A stretch of 64,000 nt of DNA from Rhizophagus irregularis. Taxonomy: Eukaryota; Glomeromycota; Glomeromycetes; Glomerales; Glomeraceae. The notes below the pieces were generated by a model. The model made no database searches and was not told the origin of the DNA. It saw only the letters and a program-made list of their open reading frames with translations. Below, one piece after another: positions 28,169-39,866 of this stretch (its first letter is position 1; every line of letters starts with the position of its first letter). The stretch is from NCBI RefSeq assembly GCF_026210795.1, contig NC_089432.1, positions 2,356,001 through 2,420,000 of the forward strand, in the 5' to 3' direction. The position numbers were made by a program, and so were the translations under genes.

Positions 28169-30694
28169 TTACAATATGTCGTTGATAGCGCCCTCAGTAT
28201 CCTCTTCGTCCCAGTCATCGATGATTCCATTGGCGGCCTCCCATTCACGTTCCATATCAGTTTTTGGACGTTCCTCGGGGATCTCTCGCGCTTTACCCTT
28301 ATCTGCCCTCATAGTTTCATAACCAGAGGGGGTGGGAATAATCTCGGCATTACGATTCTCCTTGTATATTCTTATTAAATCTGCGAGTTCTTTACGGCTA
28401 GGTATTTTAGGTAAGTATCCATTATATTCAATCCAGTCCTTGAAGCGGTCTACTACCTCCATAAGGTAGTACTGGTACTCGTCCTCAATACGCGTTGTGG
28501 GACATTCCTCTATTTCAAACGCGAGTATTTCCCAGTCATATTCGTCTGACGCGTCTTGGTACTTGGCCCATAATTCCTTACCTGTATTGTAGAGATCATT
28601 GAAGACCTGGTCCTTTAAATTTTTAACCCATGGTTTGCGATCCCATCGGTGTCTTTCTTGCCAAGCCCAGTGCGCTCGAGTGCCTTCCTTTGGTTCAGGA
28701 TCCCGGTCAACTTCTGGTTCTGTGTCGGGTTCTGGGATAAATTGCTCTTCAGAAGCCGGTTCTGGGTCAGGCTTAGTGACAGATGCAGAAGATTCTGCGG
28801 GATACTCGGGTTGTTGTTCAGCAGCTGAGTTCACAGTTGTAAAATCTGAGTCTGATAATAAGTCGTCTAAGACGTCGTAGTTATCTGGCTCGGGGGCAGA
28901 CGGTTTTTCAGGAACTGGGTTTGCAGTTGTAGAATCCGAGTCTGATAACAAGTCATCTAAGACGTCGTAGTCATCTAGCTTGGGGGCAGACGGTTTTTCT
29001 TCCCTTAACTCTTGTAAACGTTCTTTTAAGTGGTCAGGCTTGGGTGGAAGCGGTGGAGGAGTTTTGCGAATTACAGGTGCGGGTTTTTCTTCAACGGGTT
29101 CGGGTTTTTCCTCTGTGGGTTCGGGTTTTTTCTCAGCGGATTTTTCCTCAGCGGGTTCGGATTTTTCTTGTACGTCTTGTGAATTGTTAGCTGGATTATA
29201 TATATTTGCCAAGAACTTATCCAAGGCATTGGGGTCTGATGCGGGTTTCTTAGAAGTCTCTATATCAATTCCTTCTATATCTATCTCGTCTGTTTCGTGG
29301 ATCCAGTTTTTGCCGAGGTATTTATTGTAAAGATCCTCCCTGGATATGCTATATACTCGGGTTAACTTTTTATTTATATAAGTCCGATTACTATTTATAC
29401 TCAACTCATTTGATAGGATTCTAGAAGCGTTTATCTTTGATAAGGGTGTAATGCCACGAGTTTCGCAATATGAAGTATATACCCTATAAAATTCTTGAAC
29501 AGGTAGGTCGGTCATATAATTTTTCACTATGAGGTATGTGTCCTTTATAAATTGGAATAGCGGTGGAAGAGTTGAGATGATATGTTCCTGTTTGGATGTT
29601 GTCATGGGTGGCGGATTTCCATTGAAGTCTGAGTAAGTATTCGCAATGGCTCTCAAATAAGCATAGAATGCCTCACTGGCGCCTGGGTATTTCATAGCGT
29701 CACCGAGTTTTTTGAAGTAGTTGAGGTCTCCCTTGCGGGATGGTGACACATCCAAGAACACTGTGCGCCTATCATCATTATCCACTCTGAGAGCATTTTC
29801 GTTGGTTAGGACGATAGTAGACATAAAGTTTTTATAATGTGTTGGTGTCTTGTATTTTTCATGGATTTCCATTATGTCACTCGTTACCTTATCCTTTAAA
29901 GAGCGATACAGATTATTCCACTGGCTTTTTTCCGTGGGCATTTCCTCGAGAAGAAGAAGAATCTTACCCTGTAATTGCCCATTGAAACTTCCACGAATCG
30001 TCTGAGGATCGCTGGTCTTATAAACGAGTTGAGTGCCTAGGACGCTGCGCTGAATGAAATCTGTTATAATGCCTTTGCCCCAACCCTGTCCAGATTTCAG
30101 GTAAAGGATCGAGTACATCTTCCTTCCAGCAGATACACCGGCCAACCACTTGATGATATACTCAGTGAGATTCCAATCACCCGAACACCAGATATCCTGA
30201 ATGTGAGAGAAGATAAATTTAACCGCGAGGTGAATTGTAGACTCAAAGGTGGATATCGGACGCAAGACGTGGAGGAATCCCGGGAAGATATTTAGATAGA
30301 GTTGGCCGGTTAAGGATCTGAAGATTCGCTGTTTATGGGGATCACAGGTTGCATTACATACATCGGTATTCTCGACCATAAACCATTTGTAGATGTTGAA
30401 CTCGGTCTTTTGAGAGGGTCCTTGTTCAGGTTGTGTGTAGAATACCTTCATAATTGGACGGATAAGTTTACCAATATTTTTGTCAATAACGTGTTTCAAA
30501 CTTTTACTATCCGGGTCCCACCAGAAAACCCCATGAGGATCTGCACAGGGAATGAAATAACTGCAAAGATACCTCTTGGCTTGATCGAGGTCACTCATAC
30601 TCTTTGCAGCGACAATAAGCCGTTTAAGCTCATTGATACTAAAGGCTTTCGTTTGTTCACCGAATTTGGGGATAACTTGAGCTTGAGTGGTCAT
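28169..30694 (-). CDS. D5-like superfamily 3 helicase
   Basis: The N-terminal 450 residues carry the SF3 helicase core: Walker A LKSGQGWGKG (about 203-212), Walker B KILLLLEEMP (about 250) and motif C STIVLTNEN (about 295). This is similar to D5/primase-helicases of NCLDVs and virophages. It would unwind element DNA for the polymerase gene downstream (86 bp apart, same strand). The C-terminal 390 residues are low complexity: Glu/Lys/Pro repeats (EEKPEPVEEKPAP), then two copies of a DDYDVLDDLLSDSD block, then a charged tail. It is transcribed from the right TIR (motif 30737-30744, 43 bp upstream). No primase domain is recognised. Confidence 0.88.
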   Translation of the reverse strand: MTTQAQVIPKFGEQTKAFSINELKRLIVAAKSMSDLDQAKRYLCSYFIPCADPHGVFWWDPDSKSLKHVIDKNIGKLIRPIMKVFYTQPEQGPSQKTEFNIYKWFMVENTDVCNATCDPHKQRIFRSLTGQLYLNIFPGFLHVLRPISTFESTIHLAVKFIFSHIQDIWCSGDWNLTEYIIKWLAGVSAGRKMYSILYLKSGQGWGKGIITDFIQRSVLGTQLVYKTSDPQTIRGSFNGQLQGKILLLLEEMPTEKSQWNNLYRSLKDKVTSDIMEIHEKYKTPTHYKNFMSTIVLTNENALRVDNDDRRTVFLDVSPSRKGDLNYFKKLGDAMKYPGASEAFYAYLRAIANTYSDFNGNPPPMTTSKQEHIISTLPPLFQFIKDTYLIVKNYMTDLPVQEFYRVYTSYCETRGITPLSKINASRILSNELSINSNRTYINKKLTRVYSISREDLYNKYLGKNWIHETDEIDIEGIDIETSKKPASDPNALDKFLANIYNPANNSQDVQEKSEPAEEKSAEKKPEPTEEKPEPVEEKPAPVIRKTPPPLPPKPDHLKERLQELREEKPSAPKLDDYDVLDDLLSDSDSTTANPVPEKPSAPEPDNYDVLDDLLSDSDFTTVNSAAEQQPEYPAESSASVTKPDPEPASEEQFIPEPDTEPEVDRDPEPKEGTRAHWAWQERHRWDRKPWVKNLKDQVFNDLYNTGKELWAKYQDASDEYDWEILAFEIEECPTTRIEDEYQYYLMEVVDRFKDWIEYNGYLPKIPSRKELADLIRIYKENRNAEIIPTPSGYETMRADKGKAREIPEERPKTDMEREWEAANGIIDDWDEEDTEGAINDIL

Positions 30695-30723
30695 TTTTTC
30701 GTTCTATTAAATCGAGTACTAAT

Positions 30724-31175
30724 TTATAGTTACCTAATCTTCAATTGCCGAATATATTTTTTCCAAAGATCCGCGCTTCTACCCGGTTATCTCTCTGTGG
30801 CTTTACAGACCTTCTAGGGGCTATTAACCTACCTGTTTACTCGGTTTGCTATCTCACTGCTTCCGACAGATGAATAGACTGAATCCTGATCATATGACAG
30901 ATCTATGACAGAATGACAGATCTGGGGGGGTAAAATCAAAACTTTTTTCTGGGAGTATCCTCTCCCGATTTTTCTGAAACATCTGTCATATCCGTCATAT
31001 CTGTCATACCCCTCTGATTCTTTCGTATTTTCCTCTCTTTTCCCTTATTTCATTCTTTTTTAGTATATTATTATATGACAGATGTTAATGACAGATGGTG
31101 ACAGATATAGGGGATTCCCTACCCCACGGAGGGGGGATGTAGGTACTGCGAGGCCGCGGCCGAGGTGGGTTGAGC
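30724..31175 (-). repeat. right terminal inverted repeat (452 bp)
   Basis: This is the inverted counterpart of 7965-8416, of the same length and near-identical. It carries the same CTGTCAT iterations and, at its inner edge, the promoter-like motif that precedes the helicase gene. Near-identity implies recent insertion or homogenisation of the ends. Confidence 0.97.
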
Positions 31176-32339
31176 GTAGCGAGACACACTACCAGCCCGA
31201 CGACTTATAGAACCAGTACGGTACGAATGATTATCATAAAAATTGATCAACCGTACCGTACAGGTTTGCAAATTCGTACTGTACTGGATAAATATATATT
31301 CGGTTAAGATTGGCTGGATGAATAAATAAATCACATGCTGATCACTTTGCCAGCCAATCAAATTTGGATTTCAAATATACGAAATTTTGACGTTTTATTT
31401 AGATTAATATTCAAATAAACTTTCATTTAGAGATAACTTTATTAAATGTTACCAAGTACTCTTGGAAGTAAAATTTGCTAAGCGTTCTATGACTTTCAAA
31501 ATTTGCTATAACCTTCTATTACAAATTAATAACCTTAAAGAATTTTCTTGTATTCTAATTGTTCATCCCCAGCTTAGCTGATTAGATAAATATAGATAGA
31601 AATTAGTTAATGGTCCCCATACGAAGGTTTCAGAATCTCGAAATCTGGCAAAACTAGTTTCGTCAGATTTTAGAATCAATTCCTGGTGAAACTCATAGGT
31701 TTCGAATCCAGACAAATATCACCATTGAATAATTCTGTAAAAAATACAATTCATTGACAATTTACTTTTACTTTAATTTACAATCCACTACTAAAGAATT
31801 CATCGTGATAAAAATTTGTTTTGGTTATGAGCAATTGCAAAAAAGATATTATTCGCTTTTATTGTATAAAAACTGACTGAGATAATGAATATTCTTTGAT
31901 TGATATTTTGTAAAGAAATTTTTGTCATAATTAAATATTTAAAACAAATTCGAATATTTTACATTTGTACCTACTACACCAAAAGACTATGTGAAGATTT
32001 ATGTTTAAATGATTATTTTAACTACTTTAATTTTTTTTTTTTTATAGTAAAGTATTTTCCTTTATTGAGTAAATAATAATATAATTTATACAATATGAAA
32101 ATATGAAAATACATTAGACTTAATTAAAGAACGTTTAGTTAAACTATTACTATCATACTCTTTTAAAAGAAAGGGTTAGCTAACTATAAATTAAGATCTA
32201 TCTAATACTAATATCTATTATAGTAATAAACTAAACTAAGTTGGTCTATAGATAACGTGCCATACTATAATAAACCTAAATATGTTGTAACGGTCTAATA
32301 TAGCACTAAAAATCATTCTATTTTGTATTTACTCAATGT
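31176..32339. other. AT-rich spacer right of the virus-like element
   Basis: No gene is supported in this stretch. One small imperfect inverted repeat is seen (arms CCAGTACGGTACGAA at 31213-31227 and TTCGTACTGTACTGG at 31273-31287), with further CCGTACCGTAC in its loop. Confidence 0.6.
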
Positions 32340-33060
32340 CATTATCATCCCTTTCACCCTGAACTATTGCAACTTTCATTAAAAATTGACGTCTCTGTCA
32401 CTATTTCTTTTCCTTTACCTTTAGATCCTTCTGTTTGACCATTAATTTCTTTAACTCTATCGCTAAAAACCTCATTCAGTTTATTAAATCTTCAACTTTG
32501 TCTTTCTCATGAACCGTTGAACTCACTAGAATAGCTGATGCTTCATAAAATTTTTCTTGTTCCGATGCATTGATATTTGTGTTTGCTCTCGATGTTGTCT
32601 TTTGGGTTCATCGTTCATTAAAGTTTCCATTTTTATCTATTAAATTATCATGTTTCTTCACTTGAAATTCTTTTCCTAAATCATCTTTCATTGCTGATTT
32701 ATATATTTCTTTCATCATATCATTTTCATAAATTGGAATGTATTTAATTTCATGAATTCTAATTATTTTTCTGAAAAATCAACCATATTACTCAATGTTT
32801 TCTTTAATAATGGTCATGTTAATCTCGAGTAAAACATTCTGAAAAAATACTAACGCTCATTTTCTTGTAATGGAAATGTTAATGCCACCTCGTTTATATA
32901 CTGTACATCTTTATAAGCTTTGGTGAAATGAAGTGTAGCCGTAATCATAACCCTCTTATATTCATAACATCTTTTGAATCTTAGTTGCTCCACGTATCCT
33001 ACATTTTTGGTCAAATGTTCATATATTACTTCTTTTATTTTTATTTTTATGTTTTAGAAA
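32340..33060 (-). pseudogene. unidentified coding relic
   Basis: The minus strand shows stretches of good coding quality broken by stops and shifts. Examples are YEHLTKNVGYVEQLRF, TATLHFTKAYKDVQYI and NASEQEKFYEASAILVSS. No domain is recognised. It may be the remains of a transposon or host gene. Confidence 0.35.
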
Positions 33061-33315
33061 AACCAAGTTGTAGTACAAATTATAAGGACAACAAATATTT
33101 GAGCCAAAGATAATTCTATCACTATCAACTAAACCGCAAACCTAGCAGACGATGATTTTTGACCTTGAAGAAGAGCGAGAAATGGGAGGGACCCAAGATC
33201 ACACTCAGAACTCACCCGCTGACCTGGAAAGACAACCAAATAAAAGGAAAACTAATTAAATGATCCATATTTTTTTTTTGGCTCTAGGGTCACCACCTGT
33301 AAATACTGTCATACA

Positions 33316-36300
33316 CAGTGTTGTGAAGTGATATTAAATGACACAAATGACATTAGTGACATGTCACGTATCATTATGTCATTTCAGTGAGTAAATGACA
33401 ATATTATGTCATTTGAAATTATGTCATGTGAGCTGTAATGCCGGCCAAAATTATTTAATATAATAAATCTTTATTATAGCGTATTATTTAATAAAAGTAA
33501 AAATTACTTAATCACAAATTCACAATTTATTATTAAAACATATTAACTGGAGCTTCTAAAGTCTCATTAAACAAATCAAGTAACTTCCATTTAGCCAATG
33601 GATTATCTGCTGGATGAATACTTTGTCCACCTATTTCAAATTCATATGTTTCTTCGCCTATAACTTCTGTATTATTTATATTAATTTCTGCATTAACCAT
33701 TTTAATCCAATCTTCAATTATTTTAGTCCATTGTTCAGAATTAATATTATCACTATTATTAGTTTTTTCAAAGGTATCATTAACATTACATTCATCAATA
33801 ACAGAAGTTTCTTCTAGTTCTTCAGTATCACTATCGTTAAAAGCATTAAATGTGAACTCATTATCATTTGTGTCTTCTTCATCTGATTGGTATTCTTGGA
33901 TTGGTTCAGCAATATGTAATCGTTTATATTGTCGTTCAGAAATTTCTATATCATCACGTTTTCTTTTACATAATATATCACTTCGCAATTGAGCCATAGC
34001 CAAAACTTTCTTATGCTACAAAATTAAAAATGTATAATCTTTTGTTAATGTGATTTTGCATAATATAAATTTTGGTAAAATACACTTACATGTAATTTAT
34101 TTCGGCGGGTTGAATGTAAAAAACCCATATTTGACCAAAGACGTTCCACTGAAGCTGCATTAACGCAGATCCCAAAAAGATGTAAAGCTAATTTTGAGAG
34201 TTCAGGTGCCAATCCTTTGGCAGATTCCCAGAAATCAATAATATTTTCTTCAAACTGATTATAAGTTTCAGAATTAAAAGGAAAAAGCTCACGTTGATAT
34301 GATAAATAATCACGAAGGATTCTTTTTGGTGTTTCATTAAACCATGCTTGATAGTAATATATAAGCCATTGTCCAAAATGTGTATAAGAAATATTTTTAG
34401 CAGAAGAATTAAATTTTGAAACTCGATATTTTGGATGAAGAACAATTGAAAGTAATAGTAATGGCTGTTCCCACTGTGCCCAGCGTGATTCTAATCTTGC
34501 TATCATGCAATTACCAAATTCTACGTTTTTGTGAGAAGAAAATATTTTAATTATCCAACCAAAGCAGTGTGCAATTTCATATAGGCGCGCAATATCCTTT
34601 TGTAATTTATTTAATGCGCTGCATATTGGTAATAATAAATTTTGAAGTTCAAATAGTTGGATCCAAAATTCTGGATCATTAATAATTTCAATTATGTCTG
34701 AAGGGAGACATTTGTTTTCATTATTTGAATTAGTTCTATAACGTTGACGAGATACTCCAGCTCGAGAAGTACTTGGAGTTCCAATACGTTCAGGAGAGCA
34801 TTTTGTTATTAAAGTCTAAAAAAATTAATAAAACAGGTATAAAAATTTTATTTATTGATTTATTGAGCAACTTGCCAAAATTATAATTCTCACCTTTAAT
34901 GCTGCTTCTGTTTTTAAAATACTGTGAAAACAAAAGTAGTAACTATTCCAGCGTGTTTCCCCTGGAGTTATCAATGCTATTGTTTGACCATAGCATGAAG
35001 TTTGTTCATTTCTTAACAATCCAGTGAAATAAGGAGAGGAGTGAAAATAACTAACAATACGAACTGCATTTTTTGATACTTGCTTGTATTGAAGTGATTC
35101 TTTAAAAATATCTCCTACAACCAAATTCATCTGATGGGCCATACAAGGTAAAAATACCTTACTTGGATATTCTACTCTTAATTGACGTCTAAAAAAGCAA
35201 AAAATTAAGATTTTATTAATAATATTCTATACCATAAAATATATAATATAAAATTGTACTCACCTTGCTGCAGCATATTCTCCAGCTGAATCAGAAACAA
35301 AACAATTGATTTTTATTTGTTTCAATTCGGCATTATTCATCAAATTTTTAATTAACATTTTAACATCTTCAGTTTTAGATCGTTGATCACTAATATCCTT
35401 AGCTCCCCAAATTAGTGTTTTACCAGATGAAGTAATAAGTACAACCCCAAAAAGATGTTCTTGTTTAACATTTGTCCAGCCGTCAAAAGCTGCAGTAACA
35501 CCAATTGCATCACCTTTTGCCTGCTCTACAATTGATATAGATAGTTGGTTTGCAGATTTAGAAAGAATACGATTACTGATGGCATGACGTCCTGGAAGTT
35601 TCAATGCTGGAGCAATAAATCTAAAAACTTCTTGTGTTTCTTTATTTTCCAGAAATGTAAATGATAAACCATTTGATACCATCATTAGTAATACCAGATT
35701 TTCAAAATGAGGAATGTCTTTCTTAGAAAATGGCCGGGATACATATCCTGATAAGGTTGATTGTTTAATAATTGAATTAGATGGTGCAGCAGTTGTAGAT
35801 TTATCAGTTTCCATCTCACTTTCATTTATTATTGCTTGTGTTTTATTTTTTTTCTCATCTTCAGGTACTTTACGTGATAAAATTTCTTCTCTTTCACTCT
35901 CATGATATTCATGAGCAAAATTTTCACATTTTTTCAGATGATTATGGCATAATAATGCTTTATTAGATACGAAACATTCAGGTTTAGAAATAGCAATAGG
36001 TAAAGTATGTTTTCTTATACAAGAAAAACACACTGCTTTTTTATTTGCTTTAGGATTATCTGGTGTACATAAATAAAAAAATTCACGAAAATTATGCTTT
36101 TCTTTCATTTTAATTTTATACAAACTCGTATATATTGAAATAAGAAATTTGTTATGAAAAATAATGACGAAACGCGAGAATCACAAAAAAGATCGATAAA
36201 TCTTAGATTTAACAAACAAATAATAATAAATTGTTAAATTTCCAGATTAAATAAATATCACACACTTGTCATTCCATTTTTGGATATCATCAATTTTAAG

Positions 36301-36534
36301 TTATGCTTTTTGGAGTTTCGATCAACAAGTTATTATGAAATGTGCCACTAAATAGATTAATCATCATAATGACAATCATAAATGATATTGTCACTTAGAA
36401 ATGACATATGTCATTTTGTCATTTGTCATTTGCAAATGACATTTTTTTTAAATGACATAATTTCTTATATCATTTCAATGTCATTTAAGGTCATTTGAAA
36501 TTTGGTCAAATGACAATGTCATTTAACATCACTG
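33316..36534 (-). mobile_element. hAT transposon, apparently intact
   Basis: This 3,219-bp element has ends CAGTGTTGTGAAG... and ...TTAACATCACTG and perfect 8-bp target duplications GTCATACA (33308-33315 and 36535-36542). Subterminal regions on both sides are packed with AAATGACA/TGTCATTT motifs, likely transposase-binding sites. One four-exon transposase gene fills the middle with no stop or shift. Confidence 0.93.
33533..36108 (-). CDS. hAT transposase (four exons, 782 aa)
   Basis: Exons read on the minus strand: 36108-35264, 35188-34894, 34815-34090 and 34015-33533. All introns are GT-AG, and the exon lengths sum to a whole number of codons. The N-terminus has a BED-like zinc-binding region (CFSCIRKHTLPIA, CHNHLKKC). 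The RNase-H-like core carries DAFDGWTN-type and VSDSAGEYAAAR segments, with MAHQMNLVVGDIFK and TRWNSYYF in exon 2. The hATC dimerisation domain lies in exon 3 (LFGICVNAASVERLWSNMGF). A basic, then acidic tail forms exon 4. ATG 36108 is the first in frame. The transposase should cut and paste the element and could also mobilise MITEs with compatible ends. Confidence 0.88.
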
Positions 36535-37479
36535 GTCATACACAGGTCGAAGGGGCACCATTGTCCAAAATTCAAAAAATGCAAATTCCACATTTTTCTG
36601 GAAAATGGTGGGAAATTGTGGAAAATGCTGCATTACACTGAGCAATTTTTTGGAATAGCATTGTTACAACATTGTCCGATTTAGCAAATTTTATGAAAAT
36701 TTGGGAAAATGCTACATTATATCTCAAATGTAACATTTCGTAACATTTCGCCCTATAAAAAATATGTATATGGTTTTTATACTGTATATACGTATTTTTG
36801 ATACAGTTTGCATTTTTACATACGGCATATCAGTATAATGTATACTGTTCGCAAAATGTGCTTAGTAAAAAATACAATAAAGTATACGGTAAACATACTG
36901 TGTGATACGGTATATTAAATTCATACGTCTATAACGTATATCATTTCTACTGTATATCAGTATTTTGTATACGGTTCACAAAAATATTGTAAATAAAGGA
37001 TATGGTATACGTATTATTCTACAGTATATTAAAATTCAAACATTTATAACGTATTTTCTACAGATATATACAGGTCAAATAAATAAAAATCAGATTTTTG
37101 CCCTTTTTAATATGGCTGTCTGATTTTTTGGCAATTTTAATATAATATTTCCGATTTTAATAAATATTTCTGATTTTAATATAATATTTCTGATTTTTAA
37201 CATGAAATTGCCGATTTTTGGTTATTTGTAATAGGATTTTTCAATTTTAATATATAACATGTGATTATGTATTACGGTTTAATATTTATTTATTAACTTA
37301 GATTTTTTTTTTATTTCAGTTATAATTATTTTTTTGCCTTAAAAACTTTACTAAAATACTTTTTAAATACTTTATAAAATAGAATTAAAATATTTTTTTT
37401 CTTAAATATAAATACATTTAAATTAAATAACTCATAATTTAAAATATAAACAAATATTATATTTTTTTTACATATATTT

Positions 37480-38340
37480 CAAAGTATGGTTTGAGCATTT
37501 TGGCTGAAGTAAATCTTATTCTTTTAATTAAAAGTAGTTTAGTAAGTTTAAAACTGTTAAGATCATAAAAGTACAGTTAATATTTTTGGAATTATTTACA
37601 TTTTTTATATTATACAGTAGTATTAAGTTACAAATTTTTTTACCTTCAGAGCGTATTTTGAGATCTTTAGCCAAAGTAAATCAACTTCTTATATTAATTG
37701 TAAGTTGTTCGGCAGGTTAAAATCTACTTGGATATTAATTTTCACGAAGGTACAGTTAATACTTGATGAGTTATTTACAATTTTCACAACAGTATTCATT
37801 CACGACTTTTATTTTTTTCATTTTGTCACTTCAGAGCGTATTTTGAGCACTTTATCCAAAGTAAACCAACTTCTTATATTAATTGAAAGTTGTTTAGCAT
37901 GTCAAAATCTACTTGATTATTAATTTTCACGAAGGTACAGTTAATACTTGATGAGTTATTCACGATTTTCACAATGGTACTCATTTACGAATTTTATTTT
38001 TTTCCGTTTTGTCACTTCAGAGCGTATTTTGAGCACTTTAGTCAAAGTAAATCGACTTCTTTTATTAATTGAAAGTTGTTTAGCATGTCGAAATCTACTT
38101 GAATATTAATTTTCACGAAGGTACAGTTAATACTTGATGAGTTATTCACGATTTTCACAACGGTACTCATTTACGAATTTTATTTTTTCCATTTTGTTAC
38201 TTCAGAGCGTATTTTAAGCACTTTAGCCAAAGTAAATCGATTTCTTTTATTAATTAAAAATTGTTCAGCAGCTTAGAATCTACTTGAATATTTATTTTAA
38301 TGAAAGCACAGTTAATATTTGTGGAGTTATTAATTTTTTA
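37480..38340. repeat. about 185-bp tandem repeat, about five copies
   Basis: CTTCAGAGCGTATTTTGAG recurs near 37644, 37829, 38014 and 38200, each followed by GCCAAAGTAAATC, AATTGAAAGTTGTT and TTCACGAAGGTACAGTTAAT. A degenerate copy begins near 37480. The middle copies are the most alike. No coding potential is seen. Confidence 0.8.
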
Positions 38341-38744
38341 TAATTGTGCGTATTACATTAAATTACAAGTAAATTTATATTCTTAATGTATTTTGTTTAA
38401 AATTTAATTATTTAAGATTAGTTTTTTATTTAATATTGCTTAATAAAATATTTTTTAAATTTTAATTCAATATTACAATATAATTTTTTATAAAAATATA
38501 TATTTCATAATGTATATACAATTTTTTTGTATAGTGAAAAAACTGAAAAATGTGGTTAAGAATTGGTAATACGGCTGTAAAAAGTCACAAATCGGATAAA
38601 TATAGCTAAAATCAGCCAATTTTTATTTATTTGACGTGTGATAGAGTAAGTTTTTCTACACTTTAAAGCATCAAACAATACTAGTATCTGCTAATATGTA
38701 CTACCCAAAAACTCACTGATGTAAAATCACAATTATTAAAAAAT

Positions 38745-38953
38745 TCACAAGAATTTTTGTTAATACTGTTTAATTTTTAAGTTCAAAGTCCGATTGATAA
38801 TACTAAATTCAAAACTCAATTATAAATCATTTTTATAAATTATAATTTAAAAATTAAGCAGTATTAAGGAAAATTCTCATGAATTTTTCTTAATACTACT
38901 TAATTCTAATTTAACTAATTTAGTATTAAGGTTTTAATTTAAAAATTAAGCAG
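38745..38953. repeat. palindromic satellite, block 1
   Basis: The unit AATTAAGCAGTAT...ATACTGCTTAATT includes the inner palindrome GAAAATTC..GAATTTTTC. It is the same family as 39867-40092 and 41195-41455. The block is cut at its right by the solo-LTR-like insert. Confidence 0.65.
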
Positions 38954-39866
38954 TGTTACCGGTTATGGCGGTAAATAAGAGTCGGATAACTATCAATATT
39001 ATATCGTATAAACACTCAATTATCAACGGGATTCTTACTCAATACTACCTATCTTGGTATTCCGGTATTGTTCGTTAAGAATCGTCAAGATAACAACTAC
39101 AAAATACGATAAAGAATAGTACGCAATAGTTATAACAACAACTGTTATATGACTGTTAGAAACAACATGTAATATTGACCAAAATATAACGATTTTATTA
39201 GTAGATGTAAATTCGGGTCTTTACAACAAGGTGATAAAAGTGACAGAAAGGGATAGGAAATATATCTTAAAGATATTCAGTGACAAGATAACTAAAAAAA
39301 AAATATAGCTATATGGTGACTACTCTATCAAAGAGTTGGCAGAAGGTATATTTATATCTTATTTTATCTAACTGTCATCTCTTTTTCCTGTCATCAAGGC
39401 AAAACCTAATCTATAGATGTCTATTGATGGGCTATTGATTTCCTATTGTCAAAGTTTCATCGTGATATTTCGTAATATATCAATACGATTATACAATACA
39501 ATACAATTATAAGCCACTTTAATAAAGTACAAATGATAATTTTAGACGATTAATTACTATTGAGCTAATTTCCCCACAATAACTTCTAATAAAATCTTAT
39601 ATATATAAACAATACAAATAAAGAAAATAAATAATATAAACAATAATAATATGAATAATATATAATACTACTTATGTAAATATAATAAAATAAAATAAAT
39701 AAAATCAATATTTTCTATTAGGTTAATCCGGTATACACAAACCAACAGTTATATATCGATATAAATCGGCACATAATATCACCAATTGACATGTACACAA
39801 ATGTACCAAATTTCATCGGATCACCATATAATATCGGAAATCACATGTGCAAAAATTCGCGTAACA
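38954..39866. repeat. probable solo LTR inside the palindromic satellite
   Basis: This 913-bp segment starts TGTTACCGG and ends CGCGTAACA (TG...CA with a TGTTAC/GTAACA inverted end). It is flanked by GCAG on both sides and interrupts an otherwise continuous satellite unit. It has no ORF. A 4-bp duplication fits an LTR retrotransposon after LTR-LTR recombination. Confidence 0.6.

Larger units (their letters stand above)
7965..31175. mobile_element. Polinton/virus-like integrated element (23.2 kb)
   Basis: The element is bounded by 452-bp terminal inverted repeats and contains a Polinton-style gene set: rve integrase, family B DNA polymerase, D5-like helicase, packaging ATPase, DUF5679-like and 2-cysteine-adaptor-like proteins. 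It also carries a Gag-like protein with a retropepsin. I see no double-jelly-roll capsid gene and no adenoviral-type protease. Genes are dense, appear intronless, and are markedly richer in G and C than the flanks. A LINE occupies roughly 15950-24240. No 6-bp target duplication is visible (ATTATA on the left, GTAGCG on the right). Confidence 0.9.
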
